Assembly: GCA_902513495.1 (NCBI GenBank)
Contig: CABXNH010000011.1
Span: 1 to 32,151 of the forward strand
Direction: 5' to 3'
From: an uncultured Gammaproteobacteria bacterium
GTDB taxonomy: Bacteria; Pseudomonadota; Gammaproteobacteria; PS1; Pseudothioglobaceae
Length of the DNA stretch: 32,151 nt
In this document: in pieces, positions 1 to 9,373 of the stretch
How positions within the stretch are numbered: the first letter of the stretch is position 1
Layout: every line of letters starts with the position of its first letter
Program-made: the position numbers and the translations under genes
Notes under the pieces: generated by a model
Seen by the model: only the letters and a program-made list of their open reading frames with translations
Told to the model about the DNA's origin: nothing
Databases searched by the model: none

Positions 1-1
1 T

Positions 2-904
2 GCAATAACGAATACTTTAATGGCTTTTACTCAGAGTGGTGATGAGGTTTTAGTTTGTGATAATGTTTATGGCCCAACCTCAAGATTTTGTCGTAAGATT
101 CTTGCTAAATATGATGTTAAAACAACGCATATTGCATCTAATATTGGATCTGAAATTAGTAACTATATGACTCAACAGACTAGGTTAATATTTCTAGAGT
201 CTCCAGGTTCAAATACTTTTGAAATTCAAGATATTTTAGAAGTTGTCAAGGCTGCAAAAAAAGCTGGCATCATAACAATCATTGACAGTACCTGGGCTAC
301 TCCTTTGTATCTAAAGCCACTTAATCTTGGGGCTGATATTGCAATTCAATCAGTCACTAAGTATATTTGCGGCCACTCAGATGTCTTGATGGGCTGTGCA
401 ACAGTTAATAAGAAGTATGCTGATGAGTTTGCAAACTATTTTAATACTGTTGAGAATTACACTAATCCTCAAGATTGTTATGTTGCGCTTAGGGGCCTTC
501 GAACTCTTAAAGTTCGATTGGAAGCTCATGAAAGGTCAGCAAACGAGGTAGCTAGGTGGCTTGATGAACAAGATATAGTAGATTCTGTCATTCATCCTGG
601 CTTAGAGTCACACCCTCAACATGCTTTATGGAAGAGAGATTTTTCAGGATCATCAGGCTTATTTTCATTTACCTTCAAAGAGTCTTATAGTGCAGAGAAA
701 ATTGCTCTATTTGTTAATTCACTTGAAATGTTTGCTCTTGGTTTTAGCTGGGGTGGCTATAAAAGCTTGCTAACTGCTAGACCATACAAGAGAGATGGTC
801 AATGGGTCCATAATGGCAAGCATTTAATTCGTTTAAGTATAGGGCTTGAAGATACAAACGAGCTGATTGAGGATTTAAAACAGGGCTTTTCACATTTAAG
901 TTAG
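2..904 (+). CDS. metC: Cystathionine beta-lyase / Cys-Met metabolism PLP-dependent enzyme, 5'-truncated by the window edge
   Basis: Reading frame is open to the window edge (GCA ATA ACG AAT ACT TTA ATG...), so the tracked ATG at 20 is internal. PLP-lysine motif SVTKYICGHSD, plus SPGSNTFEIQDI and SWGGYKSL typical of MetC. Confidence 0.9.
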   Translation, partial: AITNTLMAFTQSGDEVLVCDNVYGPTSRFCRKILAKYDVKTTHIASNIGSEISNYMTQQTRLIFLESPGSNTFEIQDILEVVKAAKKAGIITIIDSTWATPLYLKPLNLGADIAIQSVTKYICGHSDVLMGCATVNKKYADEFANYFNTVENYTNPQDCYVALRGLRTLKVRLEAHERSANEVARWLDEQDIVDSVIHPGLESHPQHALWKRDFSGSSGLFSFTFKESYSAEKIALFVNSLEMFALGFSWGGYKSLLTARPYKRDGQWVHNGKHLIRLSIGLEDTNELIEDLKQGFSHLS

Positions 905-918
905 GGTAACTTGGTAAT

Positions 919-1749
919 TTATGATTCAACCCTTTTGTCGTTAATCACAGTGATACGCTGCATATGCCTGAATTCAGGCAAGTAGTCGCATACTGCATAA
1001 TGCTGGGTTATTCGATTGTCCCAAATGGCAACAGAGTTATCTTCCCAGTGAAACCTTACTTGGTACTCAGGTTTATTAATGTGTTGATATAAAAACTGTA
1101 ACACATGGTCGCTCGGGCCTTGATTTTCATTAACGATATTTCGTGTAAATGACTGATTGACATTAATATATTTAAGGCCAGATATAGGGTGAGTCTCAAT
1201 GACTCTATGGACTGCTGATCCAACAGTTTTGAGAGCATTATTAATTGACTCAATGCCACCTTTTTTATAGTAATTATTGCGAAATGTTCCCATATCATGA
1301 ATAGCCTCAAGGTCTTCTAGGTATTCTTTCCATCCCTCTGGCAACTGATCATATGCTGCACTCATACTTGCCCAAAGTGTATCACCACCAAACTTAGGAA
1401 CCTTCACGCCATGCAGTATACTTGCAAAAGGAGGGTTTGATTTAAAAGTCAAATCTTTATGCCAGTCGGCAGTATCAGGTTTATTATTTGCATCATTTTT
1501 CAGTAAAACAATACTTTGATAACCATCTACATGAGGATAAACGGGATGCCCTGGATCAATTTCTCCAAGACATTCTGCTAATTTAAGATGTGACTCTGGT
1601 GAAAGGTTTTGATTTCTAAAAAAAATGACTTGATGTTTAATTAGAGAATTATATATTTGCTCAACCGTATCGTTATTTAATCCATTGTTAAGTGATACGC
1701 CTGAAATCTCAGCTCCAATGGATGGCGTTAGTGGATTAACCTCAAACAT
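919..1749 (-). CDS. TauD/TfdA-family Fe(II)/2-oxoglutarate-dependent dioxygenase
   Basis: 276 aa; FFRNQNLSPESH, WHKDLTF (HxD metal ligands), GGDTLWASM, distal His in TQHYAVCDY and a following Arg (MQRITV) match the TauD fold. Substrate unknown. Confidence 0.85.
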   Translation of the reverse strand: MFEVNPLTPSIGAEISGVSLNNGLNNDTVEQIYNSLIKHQVIFFRNQNLSPESHLKLAECLGEIDPGHPVYPHVDGYQSIVLLKNDANNKPDTADWHKDLTFKSNPPFASILHGVKVPKFGGDTLWASMSAAYDQLPEGWKEYLEDLEAIHDMGTFRNNYYKKGGIESINNALKTVGSAVHRVIETHPISGLKYINVNQSFTRNIVNENQGPSDHVLQFLYQHINKPEYQVRFHWEDNSVAIWDNRITQHYAVCDYLPEFRHMQRITVINDKRVES

Positions 1750-1802
1750 TTATAACTCCGATAAGATTTTGTTGCATTATAGTAGAAAAAAACTGATTTG
1801 AA

Positions 1803-2969
1803 TTAACCATTCTTCTTTAACCACCATAATAGAAGAGCCAATTGCATAAAAAGTAATGGGATAACTGAAAGAAGAACAACTTCCCAGCTAAAATTAAATA
1901 CAAACCATCCTGCGGATAGTGCAGCAAGTGCTTGCAGACCGAAAACTAGAAAATCATTGACAGATTGAACTTTAAACTTTTCATTCTCATTGTAAGATCT
2001 TGGGAGTAAATTTGTACCACCAATAAATAGAAAATTCCATCCCAAGCCAAGAAGCACCAAAGACCACCAATAATTAGTAAGTGCATGGCTCGCAAAGGCA
2101 ATGATTATAGATATAAAGAATAATATAACGCCCAAAAGCATCATTCGTGTTAAGCCTATATATCGGACTATGATTGCAGTGAATAGGGAAGGAAGAAACA
2201 TTGCAATGACATGACTTTGAAGAACTATCTTGGTATGGTGAAGTGAGTGACCATCCATGACATGCATACTGACAGGGGTCGCAGTCATAATGAAGCTCAT
2301 GACTACATATCCAGTGGTTGCTGCACAAACAGCAACTATAAAAGAACCTTGTTTGACAATCTCTACTAGGGATCTTTTTGATTCATCCACTTGCTCTTTA
2401 AACTTAACAGCTGGCTGAAAAAAAGTCATCAACATGAATGCAATGACAAATAGAAAAGCTAACAGAACAAAAGATCCTACAAAGTCAGTGTCAAAATAAT
2501 TTTTCCCTAAAGTAGCGACTTCGGTTCCAAGAAAAGCTGAAATTAATCCACCAAGTAGAACAACTGCAGTTGCTGCTGGTCTTTTTTCAGGCTCAACGCT
2601 CTCAATTGCAGCGAACCGAAATTGCATCATTGTTGCCACACTAGCACCGAGACAAAAACTTGAAAAACTAAAAAGAAAAAACATTTCTTTAGTAATTGAA
2701 AAAATGCAAAGAGCAATCAACAAAATTGTATAAAGGCAGGCACTCAAAAAAACTTTTTTTCTGCCAAATATTGACATAAGCCTTATCACAGGAATAACAC
2801 ATACCGCAGTTCCTACAACAATAGTCGCAACAGGCAAAGTTGACAGGCTTTTTACTGGAGAAAGGTTACTACCAATAATTCCTGCGACAAAAACGATAAA
2901 GACACTGAGAGACATAAATAAGGATTGACAAGCCGTCAATATCCATACATTTTTTGGCAGATTTAACAT
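1803..2969 (-). CDS. Major facilitator superfamily transporter
   Basis: 388 aa, about 12 hydrophobic segments, MFS-type RLMSIFGRKKVF loop between TM2 and TM3. Confidence 0.8.
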   Translation of the reverse strand: MLNLPKNVWILTACQSLFMSLSVFIVFVAGIIGSNLSPVKSLSTLPVATIVVGTAVCVIPVIRLMSIFGRKKVFLSACLYTILLIALCIFSITKEMFFLFSFSSFCLGASVATMMQFRFAAIESVEPEKRPAATAVVLLGGLISAFLGTEVATLGKNYFDTDFVGSFVLLAFLFVIAFMLMTFFQPAVKFKEQVDESKRSLVEIVKQGSFIVAVCAATTGYVVMSFIMTATPVSMHVMDGHSLHHTKIVLQSHVIAMFLPSLFTAIIVRYIGLTRMMLLGVILFFISIIIAFASHALTNYWWSLVLLGLGWNFLFIGGTNLLPRSYNENEKFKVQSVNDFLVFGLQALAALSAGWFVFNFSWEVVLLSVIPLLFMQLALLLWWLKKNG

Positions 2970-2996
2970 TAATTTATAACCTTTATGAAGTAGACG

Positions 2997-4352
2997 TTAT
3001 TTCTTAAGAGGGCGTTTCCATTTACTAATAGTCGATTGTTTATTTCGACTCAGTGTGAGTTGATCATCTGGAGTATTCTGGGTTATCGTCGAACCAGCAC
3101 CAATTGTTGCATTTTCCCCGACAGTTACCGGAGCAACTAACTGACTGTTTGAACCTATAAAAGCACCATCCTTAATCTCTGTTTGAAATTTATTAACACC
3201 ATCATAATTACAGGTAATGACCCCAGCACCAACATTTACGTCACTACCTATTTTGCTGTCACCAATATAGCTTAAATGTGAGACTTTTGAATTATTCTGA
3301 ATGGATGATTTTTTTACTTCAACAAAGTTGCCAATTTTTGAATGATTGCCTATCTCTGTATCAGGACGAATTCGTGCAAAAGGACCAATACTAGTATTCG
3401 ATCCAATGATAGAATTTTCAATAATTGAATTAGGTAATATATGAGCATGATCACCGATTTTAGAATCTTTTATGATGCAGTTCGGCGAAATTAAAACATT
3501 TTTACCTAAATCATTGTCACCCTCAAACACGACATTGACATCTATAACGCAGTCATTGCCAAAGTTCAACTTACCTCGACAATCAAAGCGTTTTGGGTCC
3601 ATGATAGTTAGACCTTTTGACATTAAATCATTGGCCTGATCCTGTTGGTATACTCTTTCAGCTTGCGACAATTGATTTTTGTCATTGATTCCCATTACTT
3701 CTGTCACACTTTCACATATAAATGAGGCAATATTAACATTATCTTTGACTGCTTTTTCAACAATATCGGTCAGATAAAGTTCGCCTTGAAAATTATTGGG
3801 TTCTAATTCTGCTAGATACTTTTTCAATAGTAAGCCCTGGATAGCCATGATTCCAGTATTAATTTCTGTAACTTTAATTTGGTCTTTGCTAGCATCCATT
3901 TGTTCAATTATTGACTGAATAGCATTATTAGAATCTCTAATTATTCGACCGTAACCAAAAGGGTTTTCTAATTCCACACTTAAAAGTGAAAAACCAGAGG
4001 GTTTTGCTTTGTGTATTAACTTTTCCAGAGTTTCAGTTTTTATAAGTGGGACATCGCCATATAAAATTAAACAGATTGAGTTGTCATTGATATGTGGAAT
4101 TGCTTGTTGAACAGCGTGACCTGTTCCAAGCTGCTCTTTTTGATTAACCCAGTTAATAGCCTCATTTGAAGTTGTTTGTTTGACAGATTCTGAGTGGTGA
4201 CCAATGATTACGTTGATAGAGTTTACTAAAGGTTTAGATGCATCAATAACGTGCTGAAGGAGACTCTTGTTGCCAACTTTGTGGAGGACTTTGGCCGTCC
4301 GAGAGTTCATGCGCGTGCCTTGTCCAGCAGCTAATATAATGGCAGTATTCAT
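2997..4352 (-). CDS. glmU: Bifunctional UDP-N-acetylglucosamine pyrophosphorylase / glucosamine-1-phosphate N-acetyltransferase
   Basis: LAAGQGTRMNSRTAKVLHKVG nucleotidyltransferase signature; C-terminal hexapeptide repeats and GAGVITCNYDGVNKFQT. Confidence 0.97.
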   Translation of the reverse strand: MNTAIILAAGQGTRMNSRTAKVLHKVGNKSLLQHVIDASKPLVNSINVIIGHHSESVKQTTSNEAINWVNQKEQLGTGHAVQQAIPHINDNSICLILYGDVPLIKTETLEKLIHKAKPSGFSLLSVELENPFGYGRIIRDSNNAIQSIIEQMDASKDQIKVTEINTGIMAIQGLLLKKYLAELEPNNFQGELYLTDIVEKAVKDNVNIASFICESVTEVMGINDKNQLSQAERVYQQDQANDLMSKGLTIMDPKRFDCRGKLNFGNDCVIDVNVVFEGDNDLGKNVLISPNCIIKDSKIGDHAHILPNSIIENSIIGSNTSIGPFARIRPDTEIGNHSKIGNFVEVKKSSIQNNSKVSHLSYIGDSKIGSDVNVGAGVITCNYDGVNKFQTEIKDGAFIGSNSQLVAPVTVGENATIGAGSTITQNTPDDQLTLSRNKQSTISKWKRPLKK

Positions 4353-4393
4353 TATTTTGGGGCTAAGTATATATCTTGAAATTCATATTACTA

Positions 4394-4423
4394 TGAATTA
4401 ATTAATTCAAATTTTTGTATAAT
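4394..4423 (+). promoter_or_regulatory. Predicted promoter of the aquaporin operon with a 16-bp perfect palindrome over the -35 region
   Basis: TGAATTAATTAATTCA at 4394-4409 equals its own reverse complement; TATAAT -10 at 4418-4423. Confidence 0.5.
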
Positions 4424-4533
4424 GTTACCCTTTAAGCTCTAAGACTCCAAGTTTAATAAATATTTGTTATATGGCTGTAATATTAGTCTATTCAATAACC
4501 AAATTTTTATTAAGTTGAATTCACCCAAATAAG

Positions 4534-5202
4534 ATGAGAAAAAAAATTATTGCTGAGTTACTTGGTACTTTTATACTTGTTTTTGCTGGAACTGGCGCTA
4601 TTGTGATTAATGATATTGCTAATGCAATCGGGCACGTTGGTATTGCCTTGACATTTGGATTTGTTATAGTTGCATTAATATACAGCTTTGCCCATGTCTC
4701 TGGTGCTCACTTCAATCCAGCGGTAACAATCGCCTTCTGGTCAATGGGTGAATTTGAACGAAAAAATGTTATCCCTTATGTTTCAGCACAAATAATTGGT
4801 GGAGTTCTAGCAAGCTTGTGCCTTTACTTATTGCTTTCTGAAAGTTTTAATAATCTTGCAGAAGTCAGTTATCTTGGTGCCACCATACCCAGGGGCTCTG
4901 TCTCTCAATCTTTCGGTTTTGAATTTATTCTGACCTTTATTTTAATGATTGTTATTTGTTCATCAGCTGTTCATGGAAAAGCTACAAAAGATTTTGCAGG
5001 ATTGGCAATTGGACTCACAGTAGGACTTGAGTCGATGTTTGCTGGTCCAATAACTGGAGCCAGTATGAACCCTGCTAGAAGTATTGCTCCTGCTATTGTG
5101 AGTGGAAATCTTGAGCATCTATGGCTCTATATTTTTGCGACTATACTGGGTTCAGTATGTGCCGCTTTAGTTTTTATGAAGTTTTTTAAATCTGATGCTT
5201 AA
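4534..5202 (+). CDS. MIP-family aquaporin / aquaglyceroporin, likely AqpS-like metalloid channel
   Basis: 222 aa, two NPA motifs (GAHFNPAVTIAFW, GASMNPARSIAPAIV), six TM segments; directly upstream of arsC. Confidence 0.88.
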   Translation: MRKKIIAELLGTFILVFAGTGAIVINDIANAIGHVGIALTFGFVIVALIYSFAHVSGAHFNPAVTIAFWSMGEFERKNVIPYVSAQIIGGVLASLCLYLLLSESFNNLAEVSYLGATIPRGSVSQSFGFEFILTFILMIVICSSAVHGKATKDFAGLAIGLTVGLESMFAGPITGASMNPARSIAPAIVSGNLEHLWLYIFATILGSVCAALVFMKFFKSDA

Positions 5203-5210
5203 GACTACAA

Positions 5211-5615
5211 ATGACTAAAAAAGTTTTAGTTTTATGTACAGGCAATAGTTGCCGAAGTATTATTGCAGAGGCTCTTATTAATAGTGAGTTTGATGGAAAA
5301 GTTAAGGCATATTCTAGTGGCGTTTCAGCTAGCGGAAAGGTTAATCCAAATGCAAAAAAAGTACTTCAATCAAAAAAAATTTGGAATGATGATTACCACT
5401 CCAAGGTTTTAGAGGAAGTAATGCCAATTTCTTTTGATTTGGTAATTACAGTCTGTGAGAATGCCAGTCAAAACTGCCCAGTATTTCCTAACAATACTCA
5501 GCTGATTCATATCGGATTTGAAGACCCATATGGGCAGAGTTATGAAGCTTTTGAGCTTTGTTTTGAGCAAATTAAGAACAGGTTGTTGCCACTTGTAAAA
5601 TCTATTTTTGAATAG
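5211..5615 (+). CDS. arsC: Arsenate reductase, low-molecular-weight phosphatase fold (thioredoxin-type ArsC)
   Basis: P-loop LCTGNSCRS, redox cysteines in TVCENASQNCPVFP, DPYG motif. Confidence 0.88.
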   Translation: MTKKVLVLCTGNSCRSIIAEALINSEFDGKVKAYSSGVSASGKVNPNAKKVLQSKKIWNDDYHSKVLEEVMPISFDLVITVCENASQNCPVFPNNTQLIHIGFEDPYGQSYEAFELCFEQIKNRLLPLVKSIFE

Positions 5616-5657
5616 ATATTATGGTATATTTCACTTGTATAACTATGGAGTAATTAT

Positions 5658-6338
5658 TTGACTAAAAAAGGCAATATATCTGGTTTATTTGGAAAGTCTC
5701 CAATAAGTCCATTACAACAGCATATGAAACAAGTGCATTCCTGTATTAAGGAGTTTGGCATTTTTGCAAAAGCTGCTAATTCTGAAGATTGGGAAAAGGC
5801 CAAATTAGCGCAACTTTCAATTGGTAAAAAAGAGCAAAAAGCAGATGTTCTTAAGAAAAAATTAAGAATGAATTTGCCTAGTACATTCATGATGCCATTT
5901 TCTCGAAGGGACTTGTTGGATGTTCTCTTAATTCAAGATTCTATTGCTAATATTACAAAAGATCTTGCTGGATTGATGATGTCACGTCACATGTCTTTTC
6001 CAAAAGAGTTTGCAGATGACTTTTTAAAACTGACTAAGCTTTGTATCCAAACCTCAGCGGCCGCTCTAGTGGCTATTAATGAATTAGATGAGCTCTTAGA
6101 AACTGCATTTAGTAGTCGAGAGCGAAAGATTGTAGACAAAATGATTCGGCAGGTTAATGATTTAGAACATGAGACTGATGTTGTTCAAGATGAAATTCGT
6201 AATAAGCTATTTCTAGTTGAATCTTCTATAGCGCCTGTCGATGTTATGTTCTACTACCGAGCGATTGAGTGGCTTGGTGAGACAGCTGATGCTGCCCAGA
6301 AAGTTGGCTCGCGTTTTGAAGTAATGTTGACTAAATAA
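5658..6338 (+). CDS. DUF47 / PhoU-like protein (TIGR00153 type), TTG start
   Basis: 226 aa helical protein directly upstream of PiT permease, the usual DUF47-pit pairing; FSRRDLLDVLLIQDSIAN and AIEWLGETADAAQKVGSRFEVML typical of the family. SD-like ATGGAG before TTG. Confidence 0.88.
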   Translation: MTKKGNISGLFGKSPISPLQQHMKQVHSCIKEFGIFAKAANSEDWEKAKLAQLSIGKKEQKADVLKKKLRMNLPSTFMMPFSRRDLLDVLLIQDSIANITKDLAGLMMSRHMSFPKEFADDFLKLTKLCIQTSAAALVAINELDELLETAFSSRERKIVDKMIRQVNDLEHETDVVQDEIRNKLFLVESSIAPVDVMFYYRAIEWLGETADAAQKVGSRFEVMLTK

Positions 6339-6350
6339 AGGTAGACTTTC

Positions 6351-7619
6351 ATGGATATTATTGCAAATTACGGCAATGTATTACTAATACTAGCAATTGT
6401 ATTTGGAACATTTATGGCTTGGGGTATTGGTGCAAACGATGTCGCAAACGCAATGGGTACATCAGTAGGTTCCGGCGCTGTTACAATCAAACAAGCAATT
6501 ATTATTGCAGTTATTTTTGAGTTTGCAGGCGCAATTTTAGCAGGCGGTGAAGTTACAGCTACAATTCGTAAAGGTATTTTAGATGCGCAGTTATTCACTA
6601 ATGACCCACACTTATTAGTATATGGCATGATGGCATCATTGTTAGCGGCCGGTAGTTGGTTGTTAATTGCTTCGTCTTTAGGTTGGCCAGTTTCTACAAC
6701 GCATTCTATTGTAGGCGCGATTGTAGGATTTGGAGCTGTTGGAGTGGGTATTGATGCTGTTGCTTGGAGCAAAGTATTTCAAATTATAATAAGTTGGATA
6801 GCTTCTCCAGTGTTAGCTGGAATTATTTCCTTCGCCCTATTTAGAAGCCTCCAAAATTTAATTATTGATACTCAGGATCCTTTTCATAATTCAAAGAAGT
6901 ATGTGCCTTATTATATGTTTCTAGTTGGTTTTGTAGTTTCTTTAGTAACTATATTTAAAGGATTGAAGCATGTTGGTTTGAGTTTTAGTACATCTTCAAG
7001 TTATTTGTTGGCATTAGGTTTTGGCCTTCTTGTGGCAATTATTGGCTCTCTAATGATTCGAAAAATACAGCTTATTCCCGATGAAAACAAAGATTTCTCC
7101 TTTGCGTCGATGGAGAGAGTTTTTGGTGTACTTATGATTATTACAGCTGCGGCAATGGCCTTTGCTCATGGCTCTAATGATGTAGCTAATGCTATAGGTC
7201 CATTGGCAGCGATTTACAGTGTTATTGAAAGTGGTGGCGTTATTGGTTCCAAGAGTGCACTTCCATTGTGGATATTATTAGTTGGAGGTGTTGGTATTGT
7301 TGTTGGACTTATTACTTATGGCCATAAAGTAATTGCAACGATCGGTACTGGAATTACCCAGCTGACTCCATCGCGTGGTTTTGCTGCAACACTAGCAGCT
7401 GCAGCAACAGTGGTTATAGCATCAGGAACTGGAATCCCCGTTTCAACAACACAAGTATTAGTTGGTGCGGTATTAGGTGTTGGCCTTGCTAGGGGAATGG
7501 CTGCTTTAGATACCCGAGTTATTAATAGGATATTTTTGTCATGGATTATCACTTTGCCAGCTGGAGGCTTTATGTCGATTTTATTTTTCTTTGCGCTAAA
7601 AGGCGCCTTTGGCGCATAA
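6351..7619 (+). CDS. pit: PiT-family inorganic phosphate permease
   Basis: GIGANDVANAMGTSVGSGAVT, PVSTTHSIVGAIVG, AFAHGSNDVANAIGPLA, PVSTTQVLVGAVLGVG signature repeats. Confidence 0.93.
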   Translation: MDIIANYGNVLLILAIVFGTFMAWGIGANDVANAMGTSVGSGAVTIKQAIIIAVIFEFAGAILAGGEVTATIRKGILDAQLFTNDPHLLVYGMMASLLAAGSWLLIASSLGWPVSTTHSIVGAIVGFGAVGVGIDAVAWSKVFQIIISWIASPVLAGIISFALFRSLQNLIIDTQDPFHNSKKYVPYYMFLVGFVVSLVTIFKGLKHVGLSFSTSSSYLLALGFGLLVAIIGSLMIRKIQLIPDENKDFSFASMERVFGVLMIITAAAMAFAHGSNDVANAIGPLAAIYSVIESGGVIGSKSALPLWILLVGGVGIVVGLITYGHKVIATIGTGITQLTPSRGFAATLAAAATVVIASGTGIPVSTTQVLVGAVLGVGLARGMAALDTRVINRIFLSWIITLPAGGFMSILFFFALKGAFGA

Positions 7620-7673
7620 CTCAAATGATTTTAGTAACATAGTTTGTATTATAAATATATTAAGTGAATTATT

Positions 7674-7901
7674 ATGACACTAGAAGAAGTACAAGCAAAG
7701 CTTGAGACAGGGCTAGAGGGTTCAAAAGTATCTATGGAGGGAGACGGCTGTAACTGCTCAGCAGTTATTGTCTCACCCATCTTTGAAGGGATGTCATTGC
7801 TTCAAAGGCAAAGATTGGTTTTAGGTCTTGTAAAGGAAGAGATTAAAAGTGGCGAACTCCATGCTTTAACAGTTAAAACATTTACCCCAGCAGAGAGATA
7901 G
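7674..7901 (+). CDS. ibaG: BolA/IbaG family iron-sulfur metabolism protein
   Basis: 75 aa; VIVSPIFEGMSLLQRQRLVLGLVKEEIKSGELHALTVKTFTP matches the BolA fold and helix-turn region. Confidence 0.82.
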   Translation: MTLEEVQAKLETGLEGSKVSMEGDGCNCSAVIVSPIFEGMSLLQRQRLVLGLVKEEIKSGELHALTVKTFTPAER

Positions 7902-7909
7902 TATATAAT
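7881..7909 (+). promoter_or_regulatory. Predicted sigma70 promoter for rpmE (TTTACC-17-TATAAT)
   Basis: -35-like TTTACC 7881-7886, 17-nt spacer, TATAAT 7904-7909, 34 nt before the rpmE ATG. Confidence 0.55.
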
Positions 7910-7942
7910 TCACCCTTTTTGAAAACTTGATGATATAAAGCT

Positions 7943-8155
7943 ATGCAAACAGATATTCACCCTTCATATGAAACAATTAAGGTCGTGTGCAGTTGTGGCA
8001 ACTCATTTGAGACGCGCTCTACTTCAGGTAAAGACGAAATTCATCTTGATGTTTGTTCAAGCTGTCATCCTTTTTACACAGGTAAGCAAAAGATTATGGA
8101 TACTGCTGGACGAGTAGAGAAGTTTAAGTCTCGCTACGGCGCTTTCAAACGTTAA
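7943..8155 (+). CDS. rpmE: 50S ribosomal protein L31 (zinc-binding, Cys+ form)
   Basis: [24 protein letters not shown]...[31 protein letters not shown]. Confidence 0.96.
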   Translation: MQTDIHPSYETIKVVCSCGNSFETRSTSGKDEIHLDVCSSCHPFYTGKQKIMDTAGRVEKFKSRYGAFKR

Positions 8156-8175
8156 ACTCAAATTGATTGACTCTT

Positions 8176-8199
8176 AAAGCCACAAATGTGGCTTTTTTT
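8176..8199 (+). terminator. Rho-independent terminator after rpmE
   Basis: AAAGCCAC-AAAT-GTGGCTTT stem-loop followed by a T run. Confidence 0.9.
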
Positions 8200-8264
8200 G
8201 TGTCAAAAGGAAACTTAAGATTAAAATATAAAATTGATATAATCAACTATTTTGAGACAATATA

Positions 8265-9305
8265 ATGGCATTTGACTACATTAATGCGTTACTAAAGAAA
8301 GAGGTCACTCGAACACCAATTTGGGTGATGAGACAAGCAGGTCGTTACCTACCTGAATACCGCGAAACTCGAAAAAAAGCAGGTGATTTTTTAACGCTAT
8401 GTAAGTCAAGCGATCTAGCCTGTGAAGTCACACTTCAGCCGCTTGAACGTTTTGATTTAGATGCGGCAATTCTTTTTTCTGATATTTTGACTATTCCAGA
8501 TGCTATGGGTCTTGGACTTCATTTTGTTGAAGGAGAGGGTCCAAAATTTTCTCATCCACTTAGCTCACTTGCAGATATTGAACACTTAACCAAACCAGAT
8601 GTCTCAAAGGATCTATCTTATGTGAGTGAAGCTGTCTCTGTCATTAAAAAAAATCTTAGAGGAAGGGTTCCACTAATTGGCTTTACTGGTAGTCCATGGA
8701 CGCTTGCTACTTATATGGTTGAAGGCGGGTCAAGCAAGAACTTTTCAAAGGTTAAAGGCTTGATGTATGAAAATCCAAAGCATATGCACCAACTTTTAGA
8801 TGTTTTAGCTGACACAATTATTGATTATCTTAACTCTCAAATCGAGGCTGGCGCGGACTCAGTTATGATTTTTGATACCTGGGGTGGTCTTTTAAATAAA
8901 GACAGTTATGAAAATTTTTCATTGACGTACATGTCAAAAATAGTGGCTGGAATTAACCGCAGCTATGAAGGTAAAACAATACCTGTAACCCTTTTTACAA
9001 AGGGCGGATCTGCATGGCTTGAGCAGATTGCATCAACTGGTTGTGATGCTGTTGGTATTGACTGGACAGTTGAAATTGGAGAAGCAGAAAGAAGGGTTGG
9101 CTCGAAAGTTGCACTTCAGGGTAACCTTGACCCGTCTGTCCTTTATGCATCACCTGAGGTCATAAAAAGTGAAGCACATAAAATTTTAGACCAGTTTCAA
9201 GGCTCAACTGGACATGTATTTAATCTTGGACATGGCATCACCCCAGAGGTTAATCCTGAAAGTATGAAGGTCCTAGTTGATGCAGTCCATTCATACTCAA
9301 AATAA
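8265..9305 (+). CDS. hemE: Uroporphyrinogen decarboxylase
   Basis: [68 protein letters not shown]. Confidence 0.97.
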   Translation: MAFDYINALLKKEVTRTPIWVMRQAGRYLPEYRETRKKAGDFLTLCKSSDLACEVTLQPLERFDLDAAILFSDILTIPDAMGLGLHFVEGEGPKFSHPLSSLADIEHLTKPDVSKDLSYVSEAVSVIKKNLRGRVPLIGFTGSPWTLATYMVEGGSSKNFSKVKGLMYENPKHMHQLLDVLADTIIDYLNSQIEAGADSVMIFDTWGGLLNKDSYENFSLTYMSKIVAGINRSYEGKTIPVTLFTKGGSAWLEQIASTGCDAVGIDWTVEIGEAERRVGSKVALQGNLDPSVLYASPEVIKSEAHKILDQFQGSTGHVFNLGHGITPEVNPESMKVLVDAVHSYSK

Positions 9306-9350
9306 AAAATCACTTAAATAGAGTAAGAGTCTCTCTATGTTAAAATTTCG

Positions 9351-9373
9351 TAATAAATAATAATAATAATAAT
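9351..9373 (+). repeat. TAA trinucleotide tract abutting the trpA start codon
   Basis: taataaataataataataataat immediately before ATG at 9374. Confidence 0.9.

Noticed and set aside
6368-6772. 134-aa antisense ORF over pit
   Set aside because: Mirror ORF of a repetitive, small-residue-rich transporter sequence; low-complexity A/P/T translation. The same applies to 7316-7624.
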